From: Bacteroidota bacterium
GTDB lineage: Bacteria; Bacteroidota; Bacteroidia; J057
Reading direction: 5' to 3'
Length of the DNA stretch: 56,352 bases
Assembly (NCBI GenBank): GCA_003696835.1
Contig: RFHT01000212.1
Location: forward strand, 1 to 56,352
Under the pieces are notes generated by a model. It did no database searches, had not been told where the DNA came from, and saw only the letters and a list, made by a program, of their open reading frames with translations. The first letter of the stretch is position 1; each line of letters begins with the position of its first letter. The translations under genes were made by a program, and so were the position numbers. Positions 16,819 to 25,284 of this stretch are shown piece by piece.

Positions 16819-17343
16819 ATGATGAAACCTTCAATTACTCCCTTCTTACTTTTTTCCCTCATGCTGCTGTTCAGTTGTGGAAAAAATCAGACTTCCCCTT
16901 CAGGTGAAACTGCCTCCTTCCCGCCCGACAGTGTATCGGCCGATGGAAAAATGAGCTTCCACGGCATGCGCATAGATGAGTCGGGAGCCATACCTGCCGA
17001 AGAGCTGAAGGCCTACATGCTGGCCGGCGGCAAGCCTGAGGTCAAAGTTGCAGGGACGATCAGTGCCTGCTGCCAGGCCAAAGGCTGCTGGATGACTATG
17101 CCGCTGGATGAAGAAACCGAAATGCGCATTCGCTTCAAAGACTATGGTTTTTTTATCCCCAAGGATGCAGCGGGAAAAACTGCCATAGCGGAAGGGCGGG
17201 TATTTACGGATACCCTCTCTGTAGAAGAGCTTCGGCATCTGGCTGTTGACGGCGGCATGTCGGAGGAAGCCGCCGCCGCAGAGATTACCCAACCCGAAGT
17301 CACCCTGGCCTTTGAAGCCTCCGGTGTGATTATCAAGGAATAA
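16819..17343 (+). CDS. DUF4920 lipoprotein
   Basis: About 174 residues. From MMKPSITPF it has a lipoprotein signal ending in LLFSCGKN, so it is anchored by the Cys. The mature part carries the DUF4920 core: VKVAGTISACCQAKGCWMTM with a Cys cluster (CC-x3-GCWM), then RIRFKDYGFFIPKDAAGKTA and EGRVF. The cysteines suggest a metal or redox role in the periplasm, but none is established. An in-frame ATG at 16798 exists, but the predicted transcription start lies at or after it, so 16819 is chosen. The gene lies 16 nt before the aldehyde dehydrogenase gene and may be co-transcribed with it. Confidence 0.82.
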   Translation: MMKPSITPFLLFSLMLLFSCGKNQTSPSGETASFPPDSVSADGKMSFHGMRIDESGAIPAEELKAYMLAGGKPEVKVAGTISACCQAKGCWMTMPLDEETEMRIRFKDYGFFIPKDAAGKTAIAEGRVFTDTLSVEELRHLAVDGGMSEEAAAAEITQPEVTLAFEASGVIIKE

Positions 17344-17359
17344 CTTAATCGATATTTTC

Positions 17360-18910
17360 ATGGAAAAAATAGCTGTAAACGAAATACTTGCAGAGCTGGG
17401 CATAAGAGAAAAGTGTCCGGTCATCCATACGGGCCTGGAGGGCTGGTATGCAGCAGAGCTGCACTACACACCTGTACACGCTGCCGCCGACGGCCGCCTG
17501 CTGGCCTATGTACAATATGCCGATGAAAAGCAGTACGAAATGGTGCTGGAATCGGCGCAGGAGGCTTTTTTGGTATGGCGCGACATACCGGCTCCCAGGC
17601 GAGGGGAGATTGTACGCCAGATCGGCGATGCACTGCGGCGCAATAAGGAAGCCCTGGGCCAACTGGTAAGCCTGGAAATGGGGAAAATTTACCAGGAAGG
17701 GCTGGGCGAAGTGCAGGAGATGATCGATATATGCGATTTTGCGGTGGGCTTATCCCGCCAGTTGTATGGCCTGAGCATGCACTCTGAGCGCAAGCATCAC
17801 CGCATGTATGAGCAATGGCATCCCCTGGGCGTGGTAGGCATCATTTCGGCCTTCAACTTTCCGGTGGCGGTGTGGGCCTGGAACGCCATGATCGCTGCGG
17901 TATGCGGGGATGTGAGTGTATGGAAACCCAGTGAAAAAACGCCCCTGACGGCAGTGGCCTGCATGAACATCGTTTCGGAGGTGCTCAAGGCCAATGAGCT
18001 GCCCGACGGGATTTTCAACATGATCGTAGGTGAGCGGGAAATTGGTCAGCGCATGGCTGCCGATCCCCGCATTCCGCTCATTTCGGCTACGGGCTCTACC
18101 CGTATGGGCAAGGCCGTGGCCGAGACGGTGGCCAAACGCCTGGGCAAAACTATTCTGGAGCTGGGCGGCAACAATGCCATCATCGTGTCGCGGCACGCCA
18201 ACATGCAACTGGCCATACCGGCCATTATTTTTGGGGCTGTGGGCACCTGCGGCCAGCGCTGTACCAGCACCCGGCGCGTGATCATCGACAGCGAAATCTA
18301 CGAAAGTTTCCGCGACAAGCTGGTCAATTCCTACCGCTCGCTGGAGGGGCGCATCGGGCACCCCATGGACCCCAACACCCTCATCGGGCCGCTGATCGAC
18401 CGCCAGGCGGTAGCCAATATGCAGGCAGCCCTGGAGCGGGTACAGGCCGAAGGGGGCAAGCTGCTCTACGGTGGCGAGGTACTGGAAGGCCCCGGCTTTG
18501 AGACGGGCACCTATGTGCGCCCTGCCATTGTGGAAGCACCGCACGACTGCAGCATGGTGCAGCAGGAAACTTTTGCCCCCATTCTCTACCTGATGCAATA
18601 TGACAGCATAGAGGAAGCCATTGCCATCAACAATGAGGTGCCGCAGGGACTGTCCTCTGCTATTTTCACCGAAAACCTCAAGGAATCCGAGCTGTTTCTC
18701 AGCCATCTGGGCTCCGACTGCGGCATTGCCAATGTCAACATCGGCACCTCGGGAGCCGAGATAGGCGGGGCTTTTGGCGGTGAAAAAGAAACTGGCGGCG
18801 GGCGCGAGTCGGGCTCTGATGCCTGGAAGGCCTATATGCGCCGGCAAACCAATACCATCAACTGGTCGGACGACCTGCCGCTGGCTCAGGGTATAAAGTT
18901 TGATATTTGA
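17360..18910 (+). CDS. Aldehyde dehydrogenase, ALDH7 (antiquitin) family
   Basis: A 516-residue NAD-dependent dehydrogenase. LGVVGIISAFNFPVAVWAWN (156-175), the general base Glu267 in ELGGNN and the nucleophile Cys301 in TCGQRCTSTRR are in place, and the RCTSTRR form is specific to the ALDH7 group. Members oxidise alpha-aminoadipic semialdehyde (piperideine-6-carboxylate) in lysine breakdown; in Bacteroidota this homologue is commonly annotated L-piperidine-6-carboxylate dehydrogenase. IGGAFGGEKETGGGRESGSD near the C-terminus is also family-typical. A bidirectional terminator follows. No other lysine catabolic gene is nearby, so the substrate is inferred from family alone. Confidence 0.9.
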   Translation: MEKIAVNEILAELGIREKCPVIHTGLEGWYAAELHYTPVHAAADGRLLAYVQYADEKQYEMVLESAQEAFLVWRDIPAPRRGEIVRQIGDALRRNKEALGQLVSLEMGKIYQEGLGEVQEMIDICDFAVGLSRQLYGLSMHSERKHHRMYEQWHPLGVVGIISAFNFPVAVWAWNAMIAAVCGDVSVWKPSEKTPLTAVACMNIVSEVLKANELPDGIFNMIVGEREIGQRMAADPRIPLISATGSTRMGKAVAETVAKRLGKTILELGGNNAIIVSRHANMQLAIPAIIFGAVGTCGQRCTSTRRVIIDSEIYESFRDKLVNSYRSLEGRIGHPMDPNTLIGPLIDRQAVANMQAALERVQAEGGKLLYGGEVLEGPGFETGTYVRPAIVEAPHDCSMVQQETFAPILYLMQYDSIEEAIAINNEVPQGLSSAIFTENLKESELFLSHLGSDCGIANVNIGTSGAEIGGAFGGEKETGGGRESGSDAWKAYMRRQTNTINWSDDLPLAQGIKFDI

Positions 18911-18943
18911 TCAAGGCGGCCCTGCCTTGGCAGGGGCGGTAGT

Positions 18944-18981
18944 AAAGGGGAGGCTCAGAAAAGCAATGAGCCTCCCCTTTT
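18944..18981. terminator. Bidirectional terminator between convergent genes
   Basis: The 14-bp arms AAAGGGGAGGCTCA (18944-18957) and TGAGCCTCCCCTTT (18967-18980) pair perfectly over a 9-nt loop, with A/T tracts on both sides. It serves both the aldehyde dehydrogenase gene and the lytic transglycosylase gene. Confidence 0.85.
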
Positions 18982-19002
18982 CATTGAAGCTAGCTAGCCG
19001 GC

Positions 19003-19749
19003 TCAATCAGCTTCTGCCTCATCCGGGCCGCTCATTCCCACCTGGTAGGCCGTAGGGAACATGCGCTGCATGCGCCGGTCGATGTCGCTGACGGTCACGC
19101 GTCCGTCGGCGTTTTCGTCCAGGATTTTATTCTGGCGGTAGGCTTTGGCGGGTTTGGCGTAAAGGGTAAAGCAGTCGTCCTGTTTGCGGGCTTTGGGGTA
19201 TAAAATGCCCAGGTACAGATCGGTGAGGCTTTCGTACTCGCCGTAGCGCTGACGCACCTGCTGCAGGTAGAGGTACACGTATTCCAGTTGCTGGAGGTGG
19301 TCCATGTGTGCCAGCCGCTGGATAGACACATTGAGCTCTGCCGCCGTTTGGGGCATAAACTGTATGAGGCCTACGGCGCCGCTGCCCAGCACATTGCGCA
19401 CCCGCGTATCGAATTTCGACTCGGCATACATCACCGCCATGAGCCATTCGGGCGGGATGCGCAGCATGCTGGAAATTTCGCGCACTTTGGCCTCAAAAGC
19501 CTGCAGGTCGGGGGCAAACACTCCTGCCTTGTCGAGCAGGTATAGCCCGGAGGCCTGCTCCTCTACTGGCGGCAAAGCTGCCACGGCTTCTGTATGCTCC
19601 CACAAGCTGTAGGTGGCCAGGTTGCTCCCCACCACCATCACCGCTGTCCACAGGTGTTTCCGAAACAGCCGGGGCAAGAAGGAAGGCAGTGGAATCACAA
19701 GATAGCGCTTGCGCACTGGCCTGGGGTAGTGCGTAGATGTTCTTTTCAT
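19003..19749 (-). CDS. Lytic transglycosylase (SLT domain) with C-terminal EF-hand-like loop
   Basis: A 248-residue protein from the ATG at 19749 (MKRTSTHYPRP). A basic N-terminus and one TM (about residues 33-48) place the rest outside the cytoplasm. The SLT domain has catalytic Glu110 (MAVMYAESKFD), followed by GSGAVGLIQFMPQTA and the Y-rich helix YVYLYLQQVRQRYG. It should cleave peptidoglycan glycan strands to 1,6-anhydro products. Residues 211-222 (DENADGRVTVSD) match a calcium-binding EF-hand/dockerin loop with ligands at positions 1, 3, 5, 9 and 12, an unusual addition. An upstream TTG extends the frame to 19767, but ATG is preferred. Confidence 0.82.
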   Translation of the reverse strand: MKRTSTHYPRPVRKRYLVIPLPSFLPRLFRKHLWTAVMVVGSNLATYSLWEHTEAVAALPPVEEQASGLYLLDKAGVFAPDLQAFEAKVREISSMLRIPPEWLMAVMYAESKFDTRVRNVLGSGAVGLIQFMPQTAAELNVSIQRLAHMDHLQQLEYVYLYLQQVRQRYGEYESLTDLYLGILYPKARKQDDCFTLYAKPAKAYRQNKILDENADGRVTVSDIDRRMQRMFPTAYQVGMSGPDEAEAD

Positions 19750-19760
19750 TGTCCGATATA
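19749..19760 (+). repeat. Left copy of 12-bp direct repeat flanking the toxin-antitoxin module
   Basis: TTGTCCGATATA occurs here and again at 21630-21641. Both copies are followed within 7 nt by a GCCTGC stretch. The copy abuts the start codon of the lytic transglycosylase gene. It could be a chance match or a footprint of module insertion. Confidence 0.4.
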
Positions 19761-19948
19761 GCAGCAAGCCTGCTTGTTTGAGTGAGTGAGATCAAAATAC
19801 TATTTTTTTTAGTATAAAAACAAATGAAATGGAGATTTTATTGCCATTTTTTTTAGCAAAAAGAATCGAGTTTTATAGGGTTGGCATCATTTTTTCCACT
19901 AAATAGTAGCAAAAATGACTGATTATTTCATTTTTATTTACAAAAAAG

Positions 19949-19979
19949 TTGCATAATATTATTTTGCCTCCTATCTTTG
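19949..19979 (+). promoter_or_regulatory. Promoter of the toxin-antitoxin operon
   Basis: The -33 TTG (19949-19951) and the perfect -7 TATCTTTG (19972-19979) are spaced by 20 nt, the Bacteroidota consensus. Transcription would start near 19986, about 30 nt before the toxin ATG. The upstream AT-rich segment holds two TAGCAAAAA copies (19854-19862 and 19907-19915) that could be operator half-sites. Confidence 0.7.
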
Positions 19980-20016
19980 GTGTATGCATTTGCTAAAAAG
20001 GTGAGCCCACTACTGC

Positions 20017-20373
20017 ATGATGGCCAGCACAGAAGAAATAACAGCTTTTCTCCAAACCTTTAACTCCCTGAAGCACCGTTATGGCATGGTTTATTATCCC
20101 ATAGAGCAAAGCTTTCAGACCCTGCTGGCTTGTGAAATGAGTGCCGGGGAGCGGGAGGAAGTGATTGGGCAATTGGAGGTGAGACATTATTGCGAAGGGC
20201 CATGTAAAGGTAAGTGGATTCCACAACGGCCCGAGTGGGAGTTTGCCTGTGTATTCAAAGGCAGGAAGCTGCGCATCAGCTTATCATTGGGTTTGGAGGA
20301 GGGAGCGGTATTTTGCCTGGCATTTCAGGCGGTTTCCCAGGTAGCAGACAGGCAAAGGCCAGAAAAGAAATGA
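20017..20373 (+). CDS. MqsR-like toxin (type II toxin-antitoxin system)
   Basis: A 118-residue soluble protein. The layout FLQTFNSLKHRYGMVYYP, then LACEMSAGEREEVIGQLEVRHYCEGP, then EWEFACVFKGRKLRISLSLG, followed by FCLAFQAV, matches the MqsR-like ribonuclease toxins that in Bacteroidota precede an HTH/SocA antitoxin. In that family the toxin is a translation-dependent or free mRNA interferase of the RelE fold. Catalytic residues are poorly conserved across the family and cannot be fixed from sequence. The start is ATG at 20017 or 20020, about 30 nt after a good promoter. The antitoxin gene follows after 123 nt, toxin first as in mqsRA. A DUF of unknown activity is the alternative. Confidence 0.72.
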   Translation: MMASTEEITAFLQTFNSLKHRYGMVYYPIEQSFQTLLACEMSAGEREEVIGQLEVRHYCEGPCKGKWIPQRPEWEFACVFKGRKLRISLSLGLEEGAVFCLAFQAVSQVADRQRPEKK

Positions 20374-20496
20374 ACAGAAATACTACATATTCACCATTTA
20401 CTTACTCACAACAAACATTGCTTAGCGTCAATGGGGCATGGCTTTGCTGGCTTTTGCACAAGCTGGCAGGCCGTGGCCTCTTTAAACACCGCTGAT

Positions 20497-21510
20497 ATGA
20501 TTCATCAGAATATCAAGAGTCCGTTTACTGGGGGCAGGGTTCACCTCATACGCCGGTGGACACGAGCGCAGTTCAGGCGTGAAAGCTTTGAAATATGTGC
20601 ACACGCATATTTGTGTGCCGATACGGGGCGCGAGTTCAGCACCAAAGAAACGGATGCATTCAATTTGCAGCAGCTATACAACCAATACCGGGCAAAACAC
20701 CAGATTCCCTTCCCGGCAGAAATAAAGGCAATACGTGAGCAGTATGGCCTTTCATCGGCCAAGATTGCCGAAGTGCTGGATTTTGGTACCAACAGCTACC
20801 GGCAGTACGAGCAGGGAGAAATTCCCAGTCTGGCCAACGCCAAACTCATACGGCTGGCAAGAGACCCACAGCATTTCCGCTCATTTGTGGCAGAAAAAAA
20901 AGCTTGCTTCACTCCCAAAGCTTATGAAAAGCTCCAAAAACGCATACAGGAACTTACCCAAAACAACAACTTGCTGCCTCTGGTGGAGTACATCTGGAAC
21001 CACCACACCCAGCCCAACGAATACACTGGCTATGTAAAGCCGAGCCTGGAGAAGGTGGCCCACTATATCATTTTTTTTGCTACGGAAAATAAGCCCCTGA
21101 AAACGCGCATGAACAAGCTACTCTTTTACGGGGATTTCCTCAACTTCAAGCGCACGGGTTATTCCATATCGGGCTGCAACTACCGCGCTATTCAAATGGG
21201 GCCTGTACCCTCGCATTTCCGCGAGCTCTTTGGTCTGCTCGAATCACAGGGGTACATACGCATTGAGGATGAAATATTTGAACACGGAGGAGTGGGCGAG
21301 CGCTTTTACCCGGCTGTACCTTTCGATCCCAGCCTGTTCAGCCCTGAAGAGCTGCAAAGTATGAAAGATACCGTAACGGCTTTTGCCGATACCCGTACCA
21401 AACAAATCATTGCCCTCTCACATGAGGAGTCGGCCTGGAAAGCCAACCAGGAGCAGCGGGAGATCATCAGTTATCTGGCCCATGCCTTTGAGCTTAAAGC
21501 ACTGGAATGA
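20497..21510 (+). CDS. Antitoxin: MqsA-like HTH fused to Panacea/SocA (DUF4065) domain
   Basis: A 337-residue protein, counted from the ATG at 20497. Residues 1-60 align with the MqsA zinc-ribbon domain, but the usual CxxCG/CxxCGE ligands read SPFTGG (8-13) and CADTGRE (40-46), so at most one Cys remains. Residues 70-135 are the HTH (IKAIREQYGLSSAKIAEVL, SYRQYEQGEIPS). After a helical linker, residues 185-300 form a Panacea/SocA domain (TRMNKLLFYGDFLNFKRTG, AIQMGPVPSHFRELF). Such antitoxins bind the toxin via one domain and DNA via the HTH, autoregulating the operon. The frame is open upstream to 20431, but similarity begins near KSPFTGG. A terminator follows at 21648. Confidence 0.8.
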   Translation: MIHQNIKSPFTGGRVHLIRRWTRAQFRRESFEICAHAYLCADTGREFSTKETDAFNLQQLYNQYRAKHQIPFPAEIKAIREQYGLSSAKIAEVLDFGTNSYRQYEQGEIPSLANAKLIRLARDPQHFRSFVAEKKACFTPKAYEKLQKRIQELTQNNNLLPLVEYIWNHHTQPNEYTGYVKPSLEKVAHYIIFFATENKPLKTRMNKLLFYGDFLNFKRTGYSISGCNYRAIQMGPVPSHFRELFGLLESQGYIRIEDEIFEHGGVGERFYPAVPFDPSLFSPEELQSMKDTVTAFADTRTKQIIALSHEESAWKANQEQREIISYLAHAFELKALE

Positions 21511-21629
21511 CAAAACAGCATAAAGTAGCATGCAAGGTAGCTGTTGTACTTGTCTGTAAAGTAAAAGACAGATACCATGATAAAGCGTTATAACAGAGTT
21601 TGCTTGTACATTTCCTAACAGTTCTTTCT

Positions 21630-21641
21630 TTGTCCGATATA
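21630..21641 (+). repeat. Right copy of 12-bp direct repeat flanking the toxin-antitoxin module
   Basis: TTGTCCGATATA, identical to 19749-19760, lies just before the terminator stem. The two copies enclose about 1.87 kb containing the toxin, antitoxin and their promoter. Confidence 0.4.
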
Positions 21642-21647
21642 CATCAG

Positions 21648-21679
21648 GCCTGCAGTACACATACTGCGGGCTTTTTTTT
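21648..21679 (+). terminator. Intrinsic terminator of the toxin-antitoxin operon
   Basis: The arms GCCTGCAGTA and TACTGCGGGC (one mismatch) enclose a 4-nt loop and are followed by eight T. Confidence 0.8.
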
Positions 21680-21760
21680 ATTGGAAAAGGTTGGAGGTGG
21701 TTGGTGCCAGAGAAGACAAAGGAAGGCTCAAAAAATAGCGTCTCCATTTTTTTCACCAGC

Positions 21761-23578
21761 CTAATGCGATTTTTGGGGCCGGGAAGTAAGCAGGTTCACA
21801 GTTTTTTTGCTCCTGTATGTCAGCCAGCCAGCCAGTAGGCCTACCACACAGAAGGCATTCCAGCCCATATCCAGCCAGCCTTGCAAAGCGGGATGCGCTT
21901 GCTGCCCCTCAGCCCAGTTGCTGCCGCTTTCCGGCATCAAAGCACTGGCCCATATCCACAGGCAGGCAGCTGCCAGTACCCACAGGGCCAACTGGCTTTG
22001 CCAGCTAAGGCGGTAAGCACCAGCAGCTTGCTGTTTCCCGGCTGCTGTTTCCAGCGAAAACAAGCCCCCTTCTCTACCCATGTTGGCCCGCTCCAATAAA
22101 TTGTGTTTATTCAGCAGCAGTAGCAGTAAACGTGCAAAATAAAACAAGAGTACAAAATGGCTAGCCAGAAACAGCAGCAACAGCATGCCGTCTCCTAGCG
22201 AGAAAGGCCCTGCCAGCAGTTGCTTGAGAAAGCTTATTTTCTGAACATATCCTCCAAAAAAGGGGAGTCCCGCCAGGGTAGCTGCTGCTACGGCCTGCAT
22301 GGCAGCCAGCAGGGGCATGCGGCGGCCCAGGCCGCCCATAAAGCGGTAATCGGAGGGGTTGAGCGCTGCCGGGCCAGAGCTTTCCAGTATAAACATCTTC
22401 ATGTTGTGTTGCTTCATCAGCTGCTCATTTTTCACCGAGAGCCATGCAGCCGACAGCATGGCCAGTGTTCCGGCAACCCAGCTGCTGAACAGGGCAGCTG
22501 TGGGGAACGAAGCCTGCCTGTCCATGAGCAGCAGCAAGCCTGCCAGGGCCAGCAGCGCATACGCCCAAATATGCTGCAGCAGCCAGCTTCTGTAAACCCC
22601 CACAACCCCAAGCAGCAGCAGGCCACCCGGCACTGTCCACAACCACTCAAAGGCAGCGGGAAGGGCAAGTTGTTTCAGGCTCAGCAGCGTATAAAGTCCC
22701 GCCCCAAACAGCAGGGAAGCATGTCCCCATTGCAGGCTGCGCATAGCCGCTGCATGCTTTCTCATCCATCCCCACCACACATTTGCCCAGGCTTTGAGCA
22801 TAAAGCCCACAAAGAGCAGGAAAAAATTCAGCGCCAAACTAATGGGAAAGAGGTAATGGGTGTTGCTGTGGTTTTTCCAGCTGAGCAATACCTCCCAGTG
22901 CCCCTCTACCAACTGAAGCTGCAGATTGCGCAGCAGCGGCAGGTGCCAGGTGCGAAAACGAAGCATGAGCAGAATGAGTGCCAGCAGAATGAAAATTTCG
23001 CCTAACTTGTTGGCCAGGAAGGTATAAAGAGGTGGCAGGTCCCACTCCTGATAGGGATAGCGATACATACTCGAAAGGGCATAAGCAGCCAGCACCCAGG
23101 CCAGCAACATGAGCGGCAGGTCGGCGCTCATCAATAGCAGCATCACCGCAAAGCTGCACAGGCTGCTGTCGGCCCAAAACGGGGCCGGAGGGACCGAATT
23201 ATCCTCCCCTCTATGGCCGTTTAGCAACAGCAGTAAGTGTATTCCACCTGCCACGGCCATGAGCAGACTTTTCCACTCGTTCAATTCCAGTCCCATACTC
23301 AGGAAGAATGGCAGTTCATCGGCACCCGGGCCTCCACCTACCGGCAAAACCCACCGCAGGTGTACAGCGGGCTGCTCCCGGCAGGCAATCAGTACAAAAA
23401 GGGTGAGTACCCAGGCAGTGAGGCTGGCAGCAAAGGTGCTGATGCGGCCCAGATAGGGAAGCCTGCTACCCACGGCTATTTGCACCAGGTAATTGCCCCC
23501 ATAAATAAACAAAATCAGCAAGCCTATGCCTGCCACAGGGCTGAGATGTGTGCTGCTTATGAAGGAATCAAACGTCAT
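21761..23578 (-). CDS. NuoL/ND5/MrpA-like membrane protein (orphan proton-conducting family)
   Basis: A 605-residue polytopic protein with about 14 hydrophobic helices. The match to antiporter-like complex I subunits is in the helix pattern: FMLKAWANVWW with Lys262 at the TM7 lysine position, WGHASLLFGAGLY with His286 at the TM8 histidine, and TLAGLPFFGGYVQKISFLKQ with Lys447 at the TM12 lysine. The TM5 glutamate that normally follows Trp (W-E-L) is Val here (AWVLAAYALSS), and the helix carrying HAFFKALLF is degenerate. No nuo, mrp or dabA gene is adjacent. It may be a divergent ion-translocating subunit of an unknown complex. The ATG at 23578 is preferred over a GTG at 23590. Confidence 0.68.
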   Translation of the reverse strand: MTFDSFISSTHLSPVAGIGLLILFIYGGNYLVQIAVGSRLPYLGRISTFAASLTAWVLTLFVLIACREQPAVHLRWVLPVGGGPGADELPFFLSMGLELNEWKSLLMAVAGGIHLLLLLNGHRGEDNSVPPAPFWADSSLCSFAVMLLLMSADLPLMLLAWVLAAYALSSMYRYPYQEWDLPPLYTFLANKLGEIFILLALILLMLRFRTWHLPLLRNLQLQLVEGHWEVLLSWKNHSNTHYLFPISLALNFFLLFVGFMLKAWANVWWGWMRKHAAAMRSLQWGHASLLFGAGLYTLLSLKQLALPAAFEWLWTVPGGLLLLGVVGVYRSWLLQHIWAYALLALAGLLLLMDRQASFPTAALFSSWVAGTLAMLSAAWLSVKNEQLMKQHNMKMFILESSGPAALNPSDYRFMGGLGRRMPLLAAMQAVAAATLAGLPFFGGYVQKISFLKQLLAGPFSLGDGMLLLLFLASHFVLLFYFARLLLLLLNKHNLLERANMGREGGLFSLETAAGKQQAAGAYRLSWQSQLALWVLAAACLWIWASALMPESGSNWAEGQQAHPALQGWLDMGWNAFCVVGLLAGWLTYRSKKTVNLLTSRPQKSH

Positions 23579-23781
23579 ATCCAGATACACACAAATATAA
23601 TATATCCCGGCTTGAAAGCTATGAGCAGCTCAATAATTCGTGAAGATTTCCTGCCTTTATTAGCAGATTCCCAATTTTGGTTGGGGCAAATTATGGAAAA
23701 TCCAATGATGCGGAAGATAGCCAAAAGAGCTGTAACTTCGCTGAGGTATCGTCGGTTGACGGCTTTAAAGATGCTCGCATT

Positions 23782-25209
23782 ATGTCAGCTATCAGTGTTT
23801 TCGACATTATCAAAATTGGCATTGGGCCTTCGAGTTCGCACACCATGGGCCCCTGGCGTGCTGCCCTTGCCCTGCTGGCCAGCCTGGAAAAACAAGGGCT
23901 GTTGGAGCAGGTGAGCAAGCTACGGGTATTGTTGTACGGCTCTCTGGCCAAAACTGGCAAGGGACATGGTACGGATATAGCCCTGCTCTTGGGGCTCAGC
24001 GGTGAGGACCCTGTAGAAATAGACCCGGCCTCTATTCAACCCAAAGTAGCCCGCATACAACAGAACCACCAGTTACTGCTGGCAGGCAAACATCCCCTGG
24101 AGTTTGATCCCGCTACCGACCTGATGTTTTTATATCAGGAAAGCCTGCCTTTTCACCCCAATGGGATGCGTTTTGAGGTGGAGTTTACAAATGGGCAAAC
24201 CCTCAGTGAGACCTATTATTCCATAGGAGGAGGTTTTATCGTCAAAGAGGGGGAGGAGGAAGCTCCAGAAGCTGGGGACAGCCCGGCCCTTCCCTACCCG
24301 GTGGAAACGGCCCGGGACCTGGCCAACTGCTGCAATCAGCATGGATGGGCATTGTGGGAACTGGTGATGCAAAATGAGCTGAGCTGGCGCAGCAGGCAAG
24401 CCATAGAGCAGGGCTTACACCACATTTGGCGCAGCATGCTGCAATGCATCTACCGGGGCTGCCACACCGAAGGCCTGCTGCCTGGCGGGCTGGGGGTAAA
24501 AAGGCGGGCTGCCGAAATGAATAAGCGCCTGCTTTCGGGCAGGACCTACCAGGATGTCAACAGTTGGATGGAGGCTATACGTGCAGGCCATCCATCATTC
24601 CGGGAGACCCTCAAATGGGTGAGTTGTTTTGCCCTGGCAGTAAATGAGGAAAATGCCGCATTTGGGCGAGTGGTTACGGCCCCTACAAACGGGGCTGCGG
24701 GGGTGATTCCGGCTGTGCTCATGTATGCGATCTGCTTTTGCGAGGAGGTGTCGGAAGCCGATATAGTCAAATTTCTGCTCGTAGCGGGGCAGATAGGCAT
24801 TTTGTTTAAAAAGGGCGCCACCATTTCAGCCGCCATGGGCGGCTGCCAGGCCGAAATAGGCGTATCCTCATCTATGGCAGCCGCTGCCCTCGCAGAATGC
24901 CTGGGCGGCAGTGTGGAGCAGGCCCTCATGGCAGCTGAAATTGCCATGGAACACCACCTGGGCCTCACCTGCGATCCCGTGGGAGGGCTGGTGCAAATTC
25001 CCTGTATTGAACGCAACAGCATGGGGGCCATCAAAGCCATTACGGCCTGCAACATTGCCCTGGAAAGCGACCCCGCCTCGGCCAAGGTATCACTAGATAC
25101 TGTGATCAAATCCATGTGGGATACTGCCCGGGACATGAATGCCAAATACAAAGAAACCTCTGAAGGTGGCCTGGCTGTTCACATTCCGGTAAATGTGAGC
25201 GAGTGCTGA
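23782..25209 (+). CDS. sdaA: L-serine ammonia-lyase (iron-sulfur, single chain)
   Basis: A 475-residue protein. The N-terminal domain carries [16 protein letters not shown] (the beta-subunit signature) and the C-terminal domain carries [30 protein letters not shown] and [19 protein letters not shown] (the alpha-subunit signature with the Cys ligands of the [4Fe-4S] cluster). The protein ends in SEC, the C-terminal Cys known to occupy the active site in related enzymes. It deaminates L-serine to pyruvate and ammonia. The ATG at 23782 fits the family start ([13 protein letters not shown]); a longer TTG start at 23677 is discounted. It is probably monocistronic. Confidence 0.92.
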   Translation: MSAISVFDIIKIGIGPSSSHTMGPWRAALALLASLEKQGLLEQVSKLRVLLYGSLAKTGKGHGTDIALLLGLSGEDPVEIDPASIQPKVARIQQNHQLLLAGKHPLEFDPATDLMFLYQESLPFHPNGMRFEVEFTNGQTLSETYYSIGGGFIVKEGEEEAPEAGDSPALPYPVETARDLANCCNQHGWALWELVMQNELSWRSRQAIEQGLHHIWRSMLQCIYRGCHTEGLLPGGLGVKRRAAEMNKRLLSGRTYQDVNSWMEAIRAGHPSFRETLKWVSCFALAVNEENAAFGRVVTAPTNGAAGVIPAVLMYAICFCEEVSEADIVKFLLVAGQIGILFKKGATISAAMGGCQAEIGVSSSMAAAALAECLGGSVEQALMAAEIAMEHHLGLTCDPVGGLVQIPCIERNSMGAIKAITACNIALESDPASAKVSLDTVIKSMWDTARDMNAKYKETSEGGLAVHIPVNVSEC

Positions 25210-25253
25210 ATCACAGGGGCCGGGCATTCCTTTATCCGAATCGAATAATTGTG

Positions 25254-25261
25254 TACCTTTG
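25254..25261 (+). promoter_or_regulatory. -7 box for the VWA gene
   Basis: TACCTTTG matches TAnnTTTG, with TTT at 25231-25233 at N20 as a weak -33. The ATG at 25285 lies about 17 nt after the likely transcription start, supporting that start codon. Confidence 0.55.
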
Positions 25262-25284
25262 GGCTACACCTTTACGCATATCAG

